NCBI RefSeq assembly: GCF_030409605.1
Contig: NZ_JAUFQG010000006.1
Location: 310,001 to 374,000, forward strand
DNA from: Simiduia curdlanivorans
GTDB taxonomy: Bacteria > Pseudomonadota > Gammaproteobacteria > Pseudomonadales > Cellvibrionaceae
Reading direction: 5' to 3'
DNA: 64,000 nt
Shown piece after piece: positions 1-8,377 of this stretch. The position numbers and the translations under genes were made by a program. The notes beneath the pieces are model-generated. The model did not search any database and was not told the DNA's origin. It saw only the letters and a program-made list of their open reading frames with translations. Position 1 is the first letter of the stretch. The number at the start of each line of letters is the position of its first letter.

Positions 1-961
1 GTGATAGCTGCTGATTGCCGCGGCCAATGATGTGCCCTTGGCCGCCAATGGCCGTGATGATTAATTTAACTGGGCCAGCATGGGATAATATCGCTTCTTG
101 TAGCGCTTTCGCCCCGAGATCCTTAGCCATTAACTGCTTATCGAGCACTATATCCACGCCCAACAAACTTGCCTCCAAGCCCAGCGCCTCGGTAATCGCA
201 AAGGTCGTAGAACCCGGTGCGAATAGATACAGGGTGTCGGCTTCCATAGCCTCTATGACGTCGGCAGCTATGTCGTCGAGCACTAAGGCTTCGACTTCTC
301 GCCCACCCTGCTTTACCGCTTGCACATAGCGCGGCTCCGAGGGCACCAATAGCTCACCAAAATATTTCGATTGCACCTGGCCTTGGCGAAACAGCGCCTC
401 GTCAATATCGCGCACTTCACACAAAGCTAAGGAAACCAATTCACCGCGATTAAGCTGGATAATAACTTGCGCTGCAGCCTCGGGTGCAATGGCATAAACC
501 CCCGAATGCATTTTCACCCCACTCGGCAAACCCAACACCGCTTGGCTCGAACCAACGGCCTCGAAAATATTGCGGGCTGTGCCATCGCCACCCACAAAAA
601 GAATCAGATCGACACCTAGCTCATGTAACCTCATGGCCGCCGCGATCGTATCTGCTGCCGTTGAAGGCGTTGACGACGGCTGGCCAACCACCACTGGGGT
701 TAAGCCAGCAGAAATGGCAGCATCTTGCCCCAACTCCCCGGCAAAACAAAAAATCTCAATGGGTAAACCTTGGAGTAGTTGTAAGGTTCGTTTAGCACGG
801 GCCGGCGCGCGAAACTCTGCCCCCCGCTCAAACGCGGCTTCAACTGTCGCGCTGCCATCACTGCCTTTTAAACCAACTGAACCACCAAGGCCTGCATAGC
901 TGTTGACAATGAGCCCTAATCTAAATTTTCGGTTCAATATCAGCGGAAATTGAGATTGCAT
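1..961 (-). CDS. ATP-NAD kinase family protein (partial, 3' end outside window)
   Basis: The reading frame starts at the ATG at 959-961 and stays open to the left edge, giving 320 residues with the stop codon outside the window. The NAD-kinase-type nucleotide-binding motif GGDGTARN lies at residues 124-131, and a late GGQGHIIGRGNQQLS stretch is typical of the COG3199 branch of ATP-NAD kinases (PF01513), which is distinct from the canonical NadK. Family membership suggests phosphorylation of NAD or a related substrate, but many members are uncharacterised and AcoX-like proteins belong here too. The gene lies downstream of pdxB on the same strand (82-bp gap) and may be cotranscribed with it. 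Confidence 0.85.
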   Translation of the reverse strand, partial: MQSQFPLILNRKFRLGLIVNSYAGLGGSVGLKGSDGSATVEAAFERGAEFRAPARAKRTLQLLQGLPIEIFCFAGELGQDAAISAGLTPVVVGQPSSTPSTAADTIAAAMRLHELGVDLILFVGGDGTARNIFEAVGSSQAVLGLPSGVKMHSGVYAIAPEAAAQVIIQLNRGELVSLALCEVRDIDEALFRQGQVQSKYFGELLVPSEPRYVQAVKQGGREVEALVLDDIAADVIEAMEADTLYLFAPGSTTFAITEALGLEASLLGVDIVLDKQLMAKDLGAKALQEAILSHAGPVKLIITAIGGQGHIIGRGNQQLS

Positions 962-1043
962 CAATACCTACTTTCTATCTGAATAATTAATGACTGGCGC
1001 TTAAGCCGGAATGCTTGAGAGCTATAGGTTGATATCGCGAGCA

Positions 1044-2180
1044 TTATAAAAAGGAGAAGCCTAAGGTTTCTAAACAGCGAATAGCCGCCGGGTCTGCGGG
1101 CTTAACAATCGGCTGCGAAAAACGAAACTCCCGGCGTTCGGGATAATGTCGACGCAATACATCAAAGCCACGTTCAATCTCTTCTTTACCCTGAGCTTTG
1201 GCAACCATGGCACGTAAACGTTGATCATCGCCGGCGATATTGTAACTTTGCAAAATCGCTTCTCGCACTTGCTGCCAAGCGTCCGATGACATTGGCAGGG
1301 GCATGAGCTGATTGGATACAGCCGCGCCCAACTCAGCTTCGCTTGGCACAGTGCCGCCCCAAAAGTGAGCCAGCGCCTCGGCGATCATACGCGTACCGGT
1401 GACCTTGCCATCCCAAGAGTAACCGGCAATATGCGGTGTTCCAATTATCACTTGCGCCAACAGCGCTGGGCAAACCCATGGTTCGTGCGCCCACACGTCC
1501 AACACAAGCTTTACATCGGGGCGTAGCTTTTTCACGGTCAGTAGAGCTTCATTGTCAACCACAGCACCGCGCCCCGCGCTGATCAATAATGCCCCAGGTT
1601 TCAACTGCATCAACTCAGCTTCAGCAATCACATGATGAGTTGGAAACTCGCCGACGCGGGTTAAAGGTGCATGAATACAAATAACATCACGCGTTAGTAC
1701 TTGGCTTAAACTGCCCATGTTGGGAAAGGCCTGTTGGTCAATCAGCGGATCGTAAGCCATGACATCAGCGCCTAAGCTGGACAAGGCCCGATATACGCTG
1801 CCACCCACATTGCCACAACCAATAATACCGAAACTGAGATTTTGCCAATCCACCTCGGCATAGGCCAAGGCCGCTATAACATACTCCACCACCGAATTTG
1901 CATTGCAACCTGGAGCACTGGAAAAGCCGAGGCCCTGGCTTACTAGCCATTGCTGATCAACGTGATCAGTACCAATAGTGCAGGTACCCACAAACTCAAC
2001 TTGACTGGCAGACAACAGCGAGGCATCTACCTTAGTCACAGAGCGAACGATTAACGCCTTGGCATCACCGATATCCCGCGCTGATAAATTGCGACCAGCA
2101 AAGCGTTGCACCCGTCCTAAAGGGCCAAAATACAACTCCGCCTCAGGGATATTTTCATCGACAAGGATTAGGGGTTTCAT
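1044..2180 (-). CDS. pdxB: Erythronate-4-phosphate dehydrogenase
   Basis: A 378-residue cytosolic D-2-hydroxyacid dehydrogenase, the usual PdxB length. It oxidises 4-phospho-D-erythronate in the DXP-dependent branch of pyridoxal-phosphate synthesis. Visible are the N-terminal TIGTDHVD segment (68-75), the Rossmann motif GIIGCGNVGG (118-127), and the catalytic Arg in SAGRGAVVDN (R204), Glu in DVWAHEP (E233) and His in GTPHIAGYSWDGK (H250). The SWDGK sequence after the catalytic His and the PdxB-type C-terminal dimerisation extension separate it from SerA. It starts at an ATG, lies 49 bp downstream of the exonuclease gene on the same strand, and is followed by the ATP-NAD kinase family gene. 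Confidence 0.95.
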   Translation of the reverse strand: MKPLILVDENIPEAELYFGPLGRVQRFAGRNLSARDIGDAKALIVRSVTKVDASLLSASQVEFVGTCTIGTDHVDQQWLVSQGLGFSSAPGCNANSVVEYVIAALAYAEVDWQNLSFGIIGCGNVGGSVYRALSSLGADVMAYDPLIDQQAFPNMGSLSQVLTRDVICIHAPLTRVGEFPTHHVIAEAELMQLKPGALLISAGRGAVVDNEALLTVKKLRPDVKLVLDVWAHEPWVCPALLAQVIIGTPHIAGYSWDGKVTGTRMIAEALAHFWGGTVPSEAELGAAVSNQLMPLPMSSDAWQQVREAILQSYNIAGDDQRLRAMVAKAQGKEEIERGFDVLRRHYPERREFRFSQPIVKPADPAAIRCLETLGFSFL

Positions 2181-2229
2181 CGCGTGACAGCTTCCAGACG
2201 TTAGTTAACAATAATGTTGATCAAGCGGC

Positions 2230-3150
2230 TCATTCAGACCCTAGCTTATGAGCGCGCATTAATTTTTTGTTCAAATTTTTAATTCCCAGCTGCTCAAACA
2301 GCGCTTGCGCCAAGTCAATATCCATAGGTTTGAGCTCTAACGCCGTAGCGCTAGCCACCAAGGGGATATCGCAAACAATCTTGGCTAAACGTTGTGCCAG
2401 TGAAATTTGCTCAGCATATGCGCTTATTTTCGCAGCGAGTTGCTTTGCGCCTCGAACATTCACACACGCCAACTCAATCGGGTTTAACTGCCAATAGCTG
2501 AGTGCTCGGCCATTGGCTAACAGAGTTGCGGCGGTTTTTTTGCCAACCCCAGGCACACCGGGAATATCATCGCTGGCATCGCCAACAAGCGCGAGATAAT
2601 CAACCAACTGTTCGGGCCAGACGCCAAATTTTTCAGCAACATCGGGTCGAAAGCCTCGAATATTCGCGGCATAATCCCAAAGGTAGTCTTGCTCGCGAAG
2701 CAATAATTGACTGAGGTCCTTATCCCGGCTGAGTATTGCCACCGGCTCAAGATCGGCATGCAAGCTGGTTAACAAAGACCCGATCAAATCATCTGCTTCA
2801 TATTCGGTGCTAGAAAAGATCGAAAAGCCAAGTGCTGCCGCCACCTCTTGGCACATCAATAATTGAAAGCCCAGAGCTTCATCGGGTAGCGCACGACTGG
2901 ACTTATATTCCGGGTAAATTCTATGCCTAAAGCCCGTTTCCAAACTTTCATCGAAACAAACGGCCACATGGCTAGGCTGGCCAATGCGTAGATCTAATAA
3001 AAAGTTAGTAAAGCCATAAACCGCTTCGGTATCGTAGCCACTTTTGCTTTGCCAATTCGGCGGTAGGGAGAAATAAGCTCTGAAGATGTAGATAGACGCA
3101 TCCACTAACCATCGCCGAGAGAACGGCTTAGAATTATTTGTTATATTCAT
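2230..3150 (-). CDS. 5'-3' exonuclease / flap endonuclease, ExoIX-like
   Basis: A 306-residue FEN-superfamily nuclease equivalent to the stand-alone 5' nuclease domain of DNA polymerase I. Metal-binding acidic residues are visible: LVDASIYIFRAYF with D17, EADDL at 118-122, SRDKDL at 141-146 and GDASDD at 190-195. A helix-three-turn-helix motif (GVPGVGKKTA, 198-207) follows. It probably acts on 5' flaps and primer remnants in DNA replication or repair. Length and architecture match ExoIX/Xni, but the protein keeps more of the acidic residues than I remember for E. coli Xni, so I give the family name rather than a firm symbol. It is upstream of pdxB on the same strand. Confidence 0.88.
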   Translation of the reverse strand: MNITNNSKPFSRRWLVDASIYIFRAYFSLPPNWQSKSGYDTEAVYGFTNFLLDLRIGQPSHVAVCFDESLETGFRHRIYPEYKSSRALPDEALGFQLLMCQEVAAALGFSIFSSTEYEADDLIGSLLTSLHADLEPVAILSRDKDLSQLLLREQDYLWDYAANIRGFRPDVAEKFGVWPEQLVDYLALVGDASDDIPGVPGVGKKTAATLLANGRALSYWQLNPIELACVNVRGAKQLAAKISAYAEQISLAQRLAKIVCDIPLVASATALELKPMDIDLAQALFEQLGIKNLNKKLMRAHKLGSE

Positions 3151-3450
3151 GAAAGTTATAGTGTGCAGCTGTTACCGCAGAGTAAGAGGCTGAACACCTC
3201 TCCCGCTAGAGTGTTAAAACCGAGTCAAATATCCACCAGAGCGCTCGAATTTTAACCTAATATTCTCCGAACTCTGCTTGCTTAGACAAAGTTGGAATAT
3301 TGAGAGTATGGCGCAAACTTCCCCTCTTGTGTACCCGCCCGATAGGATTTAACGTATGGGCAGATATAAGGTGCTTTGCAACGTTCTACTGACTCGGTTT
3401 CAGTAGCCCATATCGCGCCCGAAGGGCTTATTGTCTCAGGAGGTCATTTT
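3151..3450. other. Intergenic region between divergent genes
   Basis: About 300 bp separate the start of the exonuclease gene (minus strand) from the strong ribosome binding site of the plus-strand hypothetical gene. It should hold both promoters. On the plus strand, TTGTGT near 3330 and TAACGT near 3351, about 17 bp apart, form only a weak sigma-70 candidate. I see no RNA gene or conserved repeat. Confidence 0.4.
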
Positions 3451-4149
3451 ATGCGTTCCTCATCTGACCAGAGCAACCACAACGTTTTCGACTTCTTCAC
3501 TGGCAAACGCCTCGACGATGCGCGGCGCGAACGCTTTATCCGTATATCCCCAGAACTCGATGGCCTCGAAATACTCTATGCCAACGATTCCGATAGCAAT
3601 AAATTATTTAGTTTGAAAATCCTCTGCTGGGCACTGCGAGAAAACGGCGAAGTTGTCGGGCTAGTCCCCTGGCTTAACAATATTGTCGCCTGCCCCGAAA
3701 TTAACGACCCCCTGAACGGCAAATTCGAAGGTTACTATGACCCAGGTTTGGAGGAGATTTTCCATCACGCCCCCATTCATAAAATTGTAGAGTTAGAATC
3801 GGCGGCAGAGTATTACGAAAGTAGCGCCGACAGCCCCGATGCCATAGTGCAAGAAATACCCGATACCATCGGTACCCACGCGGTATTATCTAAGCGCGGT
3901 TCACACAGCCTCACCCTGTCAGAGGTAGTGAGCTGGCGTCTACATTTTGACGGCAGTATCAGCGGTATGTTGGTCGACCCGGAGCAAGTTGCCAGCACCC
4001 CAGTATTACCCGGCGACAGCTGTTTATTTGCCGCCGACACCTGCGATAGCTTTCGCTATTATTTTCAACACCAAATTGCCAATAAAATTAAATCCCAAGA
4101 CCCTGAAGCCATGGCCGCAATATCGGCGTTGGTTGACGAAGGCAGTTAA
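3451..4149 (+). CDS. Conserved hypothetical protein, 232 aa
   Basis: I do not recognise this protein. The frame is open from a TTG at 3376, but the ATG at 3451 is preceded by a near-perfect Shine-Dalgarno sequence (CAGGAGGT, about 6 nt spacing), so I start there. The protein is acidic and soluble-looking, with no signal peptide or membrane segment. It begins with a polar SSSDQSNHNVFDFFTGKRLDDARRE-type stretch and has many Asp/Glu residues. The middle contains a WLNNIVACPEIND segment followed by an FEGYYDPGLEEIF segment. Its 3' end overlaps the stop codon of the convergent tusA-like gene by 4 bp. Function unknown; no enzyme motif is evident. Confidence 0.7.
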   Translation: MRSSSDQSNHNVFDFFTGKRLDDARRERFIRISPELDGLEILYANDSDSNKLFSLKILCWALRENGEVVGLVPWLNNIVACPEINDPLNGKFEGYYDPGLEEIFHHAPIHKIVELESAAEYYESSADSPDAIVQEIPDTIGTHAVLSKRGSHSLTLSEVVSWRLHFDGSISGMLVDPEQVASTPVLPGDSCLFAADTCDSFRYYFQHQIANKIKSQDPEAMAAISALVDEGS

Positions 4150-4406
4150 CTCGCCTTCGCTAGGAGATAGCAATATTTTCCATCGTGCTCACCGCTGGCG
4201 ATGAGCAGATGGCTAAGGAACTGGCAAAATTTAGGAATGTCCCTCACTGTGGAGGGATCTGTTGCTAGCACCAGAATCTTGTCGCCCGGTGCGGCATCTC
4301 GCACCACATTGTGTAACAACATGACGGGCTCTGGGCAAAACAGCCCGCTCGCATCAAGCGTATGCTTTGCCTGCGCCTGTAATTCAGCCCAATCTAGCTC
4401 TGACAT
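4146..4406 (-). CDS. TusA family sulfurtransferase
   Basis: An 86-residue small cytosolic protein with the SirA/TusA signature LDASGLFCPEPVMLLH. The CPxP motif starts at Cys24, the persulfide-carrying cysteine that relays sulfur in tRNA thiolation and related pathways. The frame extends upstream to an ATG at 4433. The ATG at 4406 has an AGGGA Shine-Dalgarno about 7 nt upstream and gives the usual family length (81 in E. coli), so I prefer it. The gene is convergent with the upstream hypothetical gene (4-bp overlap). It is a TusA-family protein; whether it is the TusA of mnm5s2U synthesis or a paralogue cannot be decided here. Confidence 0.88.
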   Translation of the reverse strand: MSELDWAELQAQAKHTLDASGLFCPEPVMLLHNVVRDAAPGDKILVLATDPSTVRDIPKFCQFLSHLLIASGEHDGKYCYLLAKAS

Positions 4407-4508
4407 AAATAATTCCCTGAAATCAATTCTCATTAATCGTTAGATCTTGATATATCTTAGCAATCGCCGTTAAATTGACGACTTTGCTATTGCTGAGAAA
4501 TATTTACC

Positions 4509-4790
4509 ATGATTCATGTATTAATTGAACGCTTAATCGCACACGACATGCCGGAAACCTATGAGTTGGCTGCACGAAGTACCTTACATCAAGCGTTTCA
4601 AGCGCAGGGTTTTATCCGCGGTGAAACCTTCACCGACATTGAAAACCCCTTGCGCCGCTTCGTCATGTGTAAATTTCGCACCTTGCGCGACTGGCAAACT
4701 TGGGCCGAAAGCGACGCGCGTCGCGATATGATGAACCATATCAACCCCACCTTGGCCGAGCCAGAAAAAGTCACACTACTGGAAAACTAA
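4509..4790 (+). CDS. Antibiotic biosynthesis monooxygenase (ABM) domain protein
   Basis: A 93-residue single-domain protein that begins MIHVLIERLIA and shows the dimeric alpha/beta-barrel ABM layout: a short beta strand, a helix containing YELAARSTLHQAFQAQGF, a strand with RRFVMCKFRTLRDWQTWAES, and a C-terminal helix. ABM-fold proteins (PF03992) include cofactor-independent monooxygenases and haem-degrading enzymes, but most small members have no known substrate. It is alone on the plus strand between the TusA-like gene (divergent) and rlmM (convergent, 25 bp). Fold assignment is fairly confident; function is not assigned. Confidence 0.75.
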   Translation: MIHVLIERLIAHDMPETYELAARSTLHQAFQAQGFIRGETFTDIENPLRRFVMCKFRTLRDWQTWAESDARRDMMNHINPTLAEPEKVTLLEN

Positions 4791-4815
4791 CAGGCCAAAA
4801 TCTCGCCGGCACGAC

Positions 4816-5874
4816 TTAATGCGATACTCTTCGCGCAATCACTGTTATCTCTTCGCGATCGTGATAGAGCTGCCGCGCGCGTATCGCAACCGGCGTGGCC
4901 GCGGCTTCGCACTCAGATTCAATACGCAACAATAATTTTTGCACTTCTTGGTAGCGCTGCTTCATCGGTAGCTTCAAATTAAATATGGCCTTGTGGCAGT
5001 TACCTTGCACGAACCAGCGCACAATCATCGCCGCCACGCGCGCCGGCTTATCGACGATATCACACACCAACCAATCCACTGGCTTTCGAGGCTCGAACTG
5101 AAAGCCGTCGACCTGATGGTGGGTTACCTGGCCTGTTTCCATCAGTTCATGTTGCATAGGGCCGTTGTCCACCGCCTCCACGAACATACCGCGCTGCACC
5201 AACAGCCAAGTCCATCCACCGGGGGCAGCACCTAAATCCACGGCTTTCATACTGCCTTGCAATTCCTTATCCCAATTATCGCGAGGAATAAATTGGTGCC
5301 ACGCCTCCTCAAGTTTTAAGGTGGCGCGGCTGGGTGACTCCTTAGGTAATTTCAACCGCGGTATGCCCATAGACCAGGGTGATCTATTCGTTTTAGGACT
5401 AACCCCTAAATAAGCCGATCCGGTTGAGGTAAACAGTAAATGCAGGCAGTATTTCCCCTTGCGCTGAATCATATTTTTCTTTTCAAGCGCGCGCGCAAGC
5501 GGCGTCGAAAACTTTTTTGCCAAACCGGAAAGCTCTTTGCCTTCATTGGTATCAACAGTTTCGACCAACCACTCGCTACACAAAGGCAATTCACGTGTTG
5601 CAGCTAAAATTGGCGTGAGACGATCCTCGACTGGCAGCTGAGTTAACTCACCCCGTGTAACGAACCACTGCCGAGTAAAAATCAGCCGGTCAAAGGCCAA
5701 ACTATCAATAAGCTGCAAAGCGCCTTCGGGTTCGTTGGTCACAAAAATCACACAGGCGCTATGAGCCTTCGCTTTGGCGTAGCCAAATATGCCTAATTCG
5801 CTTGCCTGCTCAGAAATCTCTGCAGCGCACTCACCTTCAAATCCACCGCGACAATGTAAAAACAAATGATTCAT
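4816..5874 (-). CDS. rlmM: 23S rRNA (cytidine-2498-2'-O)-methyltransferase
   Basis: A 352-residue RlmM that 2'-O-methylates C2498 of 23S rRNA using S-adenosylmethionine. The N-terminal part (about 1-170) is the THUMP-like RNA-binding region. The RrmJ-type methyltransferase domain follows, with SAM motif DLGAAPGGW at 213-221, the LVCDIV segment carrying the motif Asp, and the LKLPMK segment carrying the catalytic Lys, consistent with the K-D-K-E tetrad of this class. Length matches E. coli RlmM. It starts at an ATG, is convergent with the ABM gene and is followed on the same strand by nothing closer than the hydrolase gene located upstream. Confidence 0.95.
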   Translation of the reverse strand: MNHLFLHCRGGFEGECAAEISEQASELGIFGYAKAKAHSACVIFVTNEPEGALQLIDSLAFDRLIFTRQWFVTRGELTQLPVEDRLTPILAATRELPLCSEWLVETVDTNEGKELSGLAKKFSTPLARALEKKNMIQRKGKYCLHLLFTSTGSAYLGVSPKTNRSPWSMGIPRLKLPKESPSRATLKLEEAWHQFIPRDNWDKELQGSMKAVDLGAAPGGWTWLLVQRGMFVEAVDNGPMQHELMETGQVTHHQVDGFQFEPRKPVDWLVCDIVDKPARVAAMIVRWFVQGNCHKAIFNLKLPMKQRYQEVQKLLLRIESECEAAATPVAIRARQLYHDREEITVIARRVSH

Positions 5875-5899
5875 TCTAAATCTCTATTGGATTAAGGCT

Positions 5900-6559
5900 T
5901 TAATGGGCGATCAAATCTGAGGTGAAATTGGCGATAAGCTGGGCCGCTCGTTGCATGTGGTCGATATGGCTAAGGCCGGATTTCACTCGGGGCTTCAAAT
6001 CGTGATCGCCATCCGCCAGCCAGTGCAGCACAACACTTTCAGGCAATGCTAAGGCCTCGAATTCAGCTCTATTTCCCAGTAAATCTCTATCGCCCTGAAC
6101 GACTAGCAGTGGACACCTGCGCACCAGCAGCGGCTCAAGCCTGAGCTTCTCTGGCTTGCCCGCAGGGTGAAGCGGGTAACCTAAGGCAATAACAGCGCGA
6201 ACCTCGGGCAAGTCTAACATGGCCGCGACGCGGCCTCCCATTGACTTGCCGGCAACAAACAAAGGTAAGTGATCAAAGGCTGACCAGGCCCGCACCTGTT
6301 GCGCTAAGAATTCTAATAATTGCGGCATGGGGTTAGGCGGACGGCGCTTACCGGTTTGCCGGCGCTCGGCCATATAGGGGAACTCAATACGCACCACATC
6401 CAGACTGTAGCCACACAACAGTTCAGTCATGGTATTCATAAACGCGCTGTCCATGGGCGCGCCGGCCCCGTGGCAAAAAAGCACACGTGCCACTGGTTGT
6501 TTAGGGCTATTGCGCAACGCGCCCGTAGGTACTTTATTCGACATCAACCAACCACACAT
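5900..6559 (-). CDS. Alpha/beta hydrolase, KANL3/Tex30 family
   Basis: A roughly 214-219-residue cytosolic hydrolase. The N-terminal CHGAGAPMDSAFM segment is the oxyanion-hole region typical of the Tex30/KANL3-like hydrolases. GKSMGGR carries the nucleophile Ser (S106 counting from the first ATG), and late GDRDLLG and DGDHDLKPR segments supply the acid and His. The substrate is unknown. Two starts are possible: the ATG at 6559 sits in the U-tract of the yheU terminator, and the ATG at 6544 gives a protein five residues shorter. Neither has a strong Shine-Dalgarno. It lies 25 bp upstream of rlmM on the same strand and may be cotranscribed with it. Confidence 0.82.
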   Translation of the reverse strand: MCGWLMSNKVPTGALRNSPKQPVARVLFCHGAGAPMDSAFMNTMTELLCGYSLDVVRIEFPYMAERRQTGKRRPPNPMPQLLEFLAQQVRAWSAFDHLPLFVAGKSMGGRVAAMLDLPEVRAVIALGYPLHPAGKPEKLRLEPLLVRRCPLLVVQGDRDLLGNRAEFEALALPESVVLHWLADGDHDLKPRVKSGLSHIDHMQRAAQLIANFTSDLIAH

Positions 6560-6586
6560 AAAAAGAGGGGCATTATAGCCCCTCTT
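6560..6586 (-). terminator. Rho-independent terminator after yheU
   Basis: A 9-bp perfect inverted repeat (arms around 6563-6571 and 6578-6586, sequence core GAGGGGC/GCCCCTC, 6-nt loop) is followed on the minus strand by a run of four to five Ts. It lies 22 bp past the yheU stop and directly abuts the first possible start of the hydrolase gene. Confidence 0.75.
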
Positions 6587-6607
6587 CCCTCACCAACCCC
6601 AACATAT

Positions 6608-6856
6608 CTAGTCTACGGCCTGCACCTGCCTTTGCAGCTCCTCGTACTGTTGCCGGGTGAGGATATTGGCCTGCTCGTCTGCTAGGTTATACACAATCAA
6701 AACCTCTCGCCGCTGCAATTGAGACTTCACTTGGCTGACCTTTTGGGCAAGATTCATCTCCTCCTGACCATAGTCTGTGCCGTCGCGGGTGACAAACTCC
6801 TCGATTAAGCCTTGCAATGCGTCTGCTGGTAGTTGATCAACAGGGATGACGATCAT
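6608..6856 (-). CDS. YheU family protein (UPF0270)
   Basis: An 82-residue acidic protein matching the small YheU family (PF06794): MIVIPVDQLPADALQGLIEEF at the N-terminus, then a TRDGTDYG turn and a long C-terminal helix rich in Gln/Glu. Biochemical function is unknown for the family. In E. coli yheU also neighbours a hydrolase gene (yheT), and here an alpha/beta hydrolase likewise follows. It starts 3 bp after the stop codon of the methyltransferase-like gene, so both are probably translated from one mRNA, which ends at the terminator at 6560-6586. Confidence 0.85.
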   Translation of the reverse strand: MIVIPVDQLPADALQGLIEEFVTRDGTDYGQEEMNLAQKVSQVKSQLQRREVLIVYNLADEQANILTRQQYEELQRQVQAVD

Positions 6857-6859
6857 AGA

Positions 6860-7666
6860 TTACTCAGGCTTACGAAAGCGCAAGGTCATGCGATCGCTCT
6901 CGCCAATCGCGAGGTACTTATCTTTATCTTCGTCCTGCAGAGCCAAGGATGGCGGCAAAGTCCAAACACCTTTAGGGTGATTGGCCGTATCCTTGGCATT
7001 GGCGTTCACCTCACTTTTAGCGTCCAAGACAAAGCCGGCTTTTTCAGCCAGACGAATCACTTCAGCCTCGGTCACATAACCCGACACTTTCATGGCTTCG
7101 AGCGTAGTGCCCGCTTTCGCGCGATGCTCTACCACACCTAAAACGCCGCCTTTAGCTAACATGGCGTAAAAGTCGACAAACGCCTGCTCGCCGCTGCCGG
7201 CCTTTATCCAATTATGCACATTACGAAATGTTAGCACCTTGTCTGCGCCGCCCAAGGGGCCTGCAGCCGCTGGGTTGCCAGGGATAAATTCTGTCACCTT
7301 GACCTTGTCATAAACGCTAGGCTCGGCGGCCAACTTCTCCAAAAAGGCCTGCCTGGAACGCTGGTAGTAAGGGACGTCTGTTTGCGCAGGAAAATGCGCC
7401 GCGTAAAGTTCACCATTTTGATACAAGGCCGGCGCCAAAATTTCCGTGTACCAACCGCCACCTGGCGAAATTTCGATCACCTTATCCGTCGGTTTGAAAC
7501 CAAAAAACGCAAGGGTTTCAGCTGGATGACGCGCTTCATCACGCGCACTGGATGCCTCGCTGCGATGTTCGCCCGCAATAGCAGCCTGTATTGACTCGGC
7601 CGAGCCAAACATAGGCAAAGTAGCCAATAGGATAACCGAACCCATTTTAATAATCCGAGACAGCAT
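6860..7666 (-). CDS. Exported class I SAM-methyltransferase-like protein (COG4798)
   Basis: A 268-residue protein with a clear N-terminal export signal (hydrophobic MGSVILLATLPMFGSAES, residues 8-25) followed by a Rossmann methyltransferase-like domain. Motif I is recognisable as VIEISPGGGWYTEILAP at about residues 63-79, and VLTFRNVHNWIKAG is a motif-IV-like segment. This is the COG4798 'predicted methyltransferase' family. The signal peptide is odd because SAM is cytosolic; the protein may bind another ligand. The start ATG at 7666 has a GAGGGAA Shine-Dalgarno. It is translationally linked to yheU, 3 bp downstream. Confidence 0.82.
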   Translation of the reverse strand: MLSRIIKMGSVILLATLPMFGSAESIQAAIAGEHRSEASSARDEARHPAETLAFFGFKPTDKVIEISPGGGWYTEILAPALYQNGELYAAHFPAQTDVPYYQRSRQAFLEKLAAEPSVYDKVKVTEFIPGNPAAAGPLGGADKVLTFRNVHNWIKAGSGEQAFVDFYAMLAKGGVLGVVEHRAKAGTTLEAMKVSGYVTEAEVIRLAEKAGFVLDAKSEVNANAKDTANHPKGVWTLPPSLALQDEDKDKYLAIGESDRMTLRFRKPE

Positions 7667-7801
7667 GGTATTCCCTCTTTATTTAATAAATGACGTTATG
7701 AGAATCGTCGACTAGTTAAACCGACTCACTCCAACAAGTCAAAGCCCTGAAATGTAACACAGCTTAGGTTACACTCGATCTATCTACTGTAGGAGCCCAT
7801 T

Positions 7802-8341
7802 ATGAAGCAGCACTTAATCGTCACTATTATTGCCAAAGACAAACCAGGCATCATCGAAACCCTGGCTCAGGTTGTCAGCGCCCACGATGGTAACTGGGAA
7901 GAAAGTCGCATGGTAAACCTGTGTGGCAAATTCAGTGGCCTAGTACTTGTGACCGTAGACGACGAAAACTTAGAAGACCTTAAGGCTGACTTAGCCGCTC
8001 TTACCGCTAAGGGCATCCGAACCTTAGTCGATGTCGCCGACACTGAAGAAGAGCCTCAGAGTTATAAAGAAATTCGTTTTAATCTCATTGGTAACGACAG
8101 GCCCGGTATCGTTAAGGAAGTGGCTCAAGCGCTAAGTGCTCGAAATATAAATGTCGAAGAATTGGCAACAGATTTTAGCAGTATGCCTTGGTCTGGCGAA
8201 CCTTTATTCGAAGCCAATGGTATTTTACAAATTCCCATGGACAGTGACGTGGACGAGCTTGCCGAAAAGCTCGATCAAATTGCCGATGAGCTGGCCGTCG
8301 ATATCGAACTAGAAATTCCAACGCCCACCACTACCCACTGA
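7802..8341 (+). CDS. GcvR-like ACT domain protein
   Basis: A 179-residue cytosolic protein made of two tandem ACT domains. The first (about 5-75) begins LIVTIIAKDKPGIIETLAQVV and the second (about 92-165) IRFNLIGNDRPGIVKEVAQAL; both carry the DxPGI ligand-loop signature. This is the architecture of the glycine cleavage system repressor accessory protein GcvR, which senses glycine and antagonises GcvA. The ATG at 7802 has a TAGGAG Shine-Dalgarno. No gcv genes are in the window, so the regulatory target is inferred from family only. It is convergent with mshQ. Confidence 0.85.
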   Translation: MKQHLIVTIIAKDKPGIIETLAQVVSAHDGNWEESRMVNLCGKFSGLVLVTVDDENLEDLKADLAALTAKGIRTLVDVADTEEEPQSYKEIRFNLIGNDRPGIVKEVAQALSARNINVEELATDFSSMPWSGEPLFEANGILQIPMDSDVDELAEKLDQIADELAVDIELEIPTPTTTH

Positions 8342-8349
8342 TGGCAAAC

Positions 8350-8377
8350 AAAATGAACGGCTAATCACAGCCGTTCA
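8350..8377 (-). terminator. Terminator of the MSHA locus
   Basis: A 9-bp inverted repeat (TGAACGGCT at 8354-8362 and AGCCGTTCA at 8369-8377) surrounds the mshQ stop codon. On the minus strand it is followed by TTTTGTTTG, consistent with intrinsic termination of the long msh transcript. The plus-strand side lacks a T run. Confidence 0.6.

Noticed and set aside
484..899. Plus-strand frames of about 100 codons
   Set aside because: They lie opposite the ATP-NAD kinase family gene, whose motifs are clear on the minus strand.
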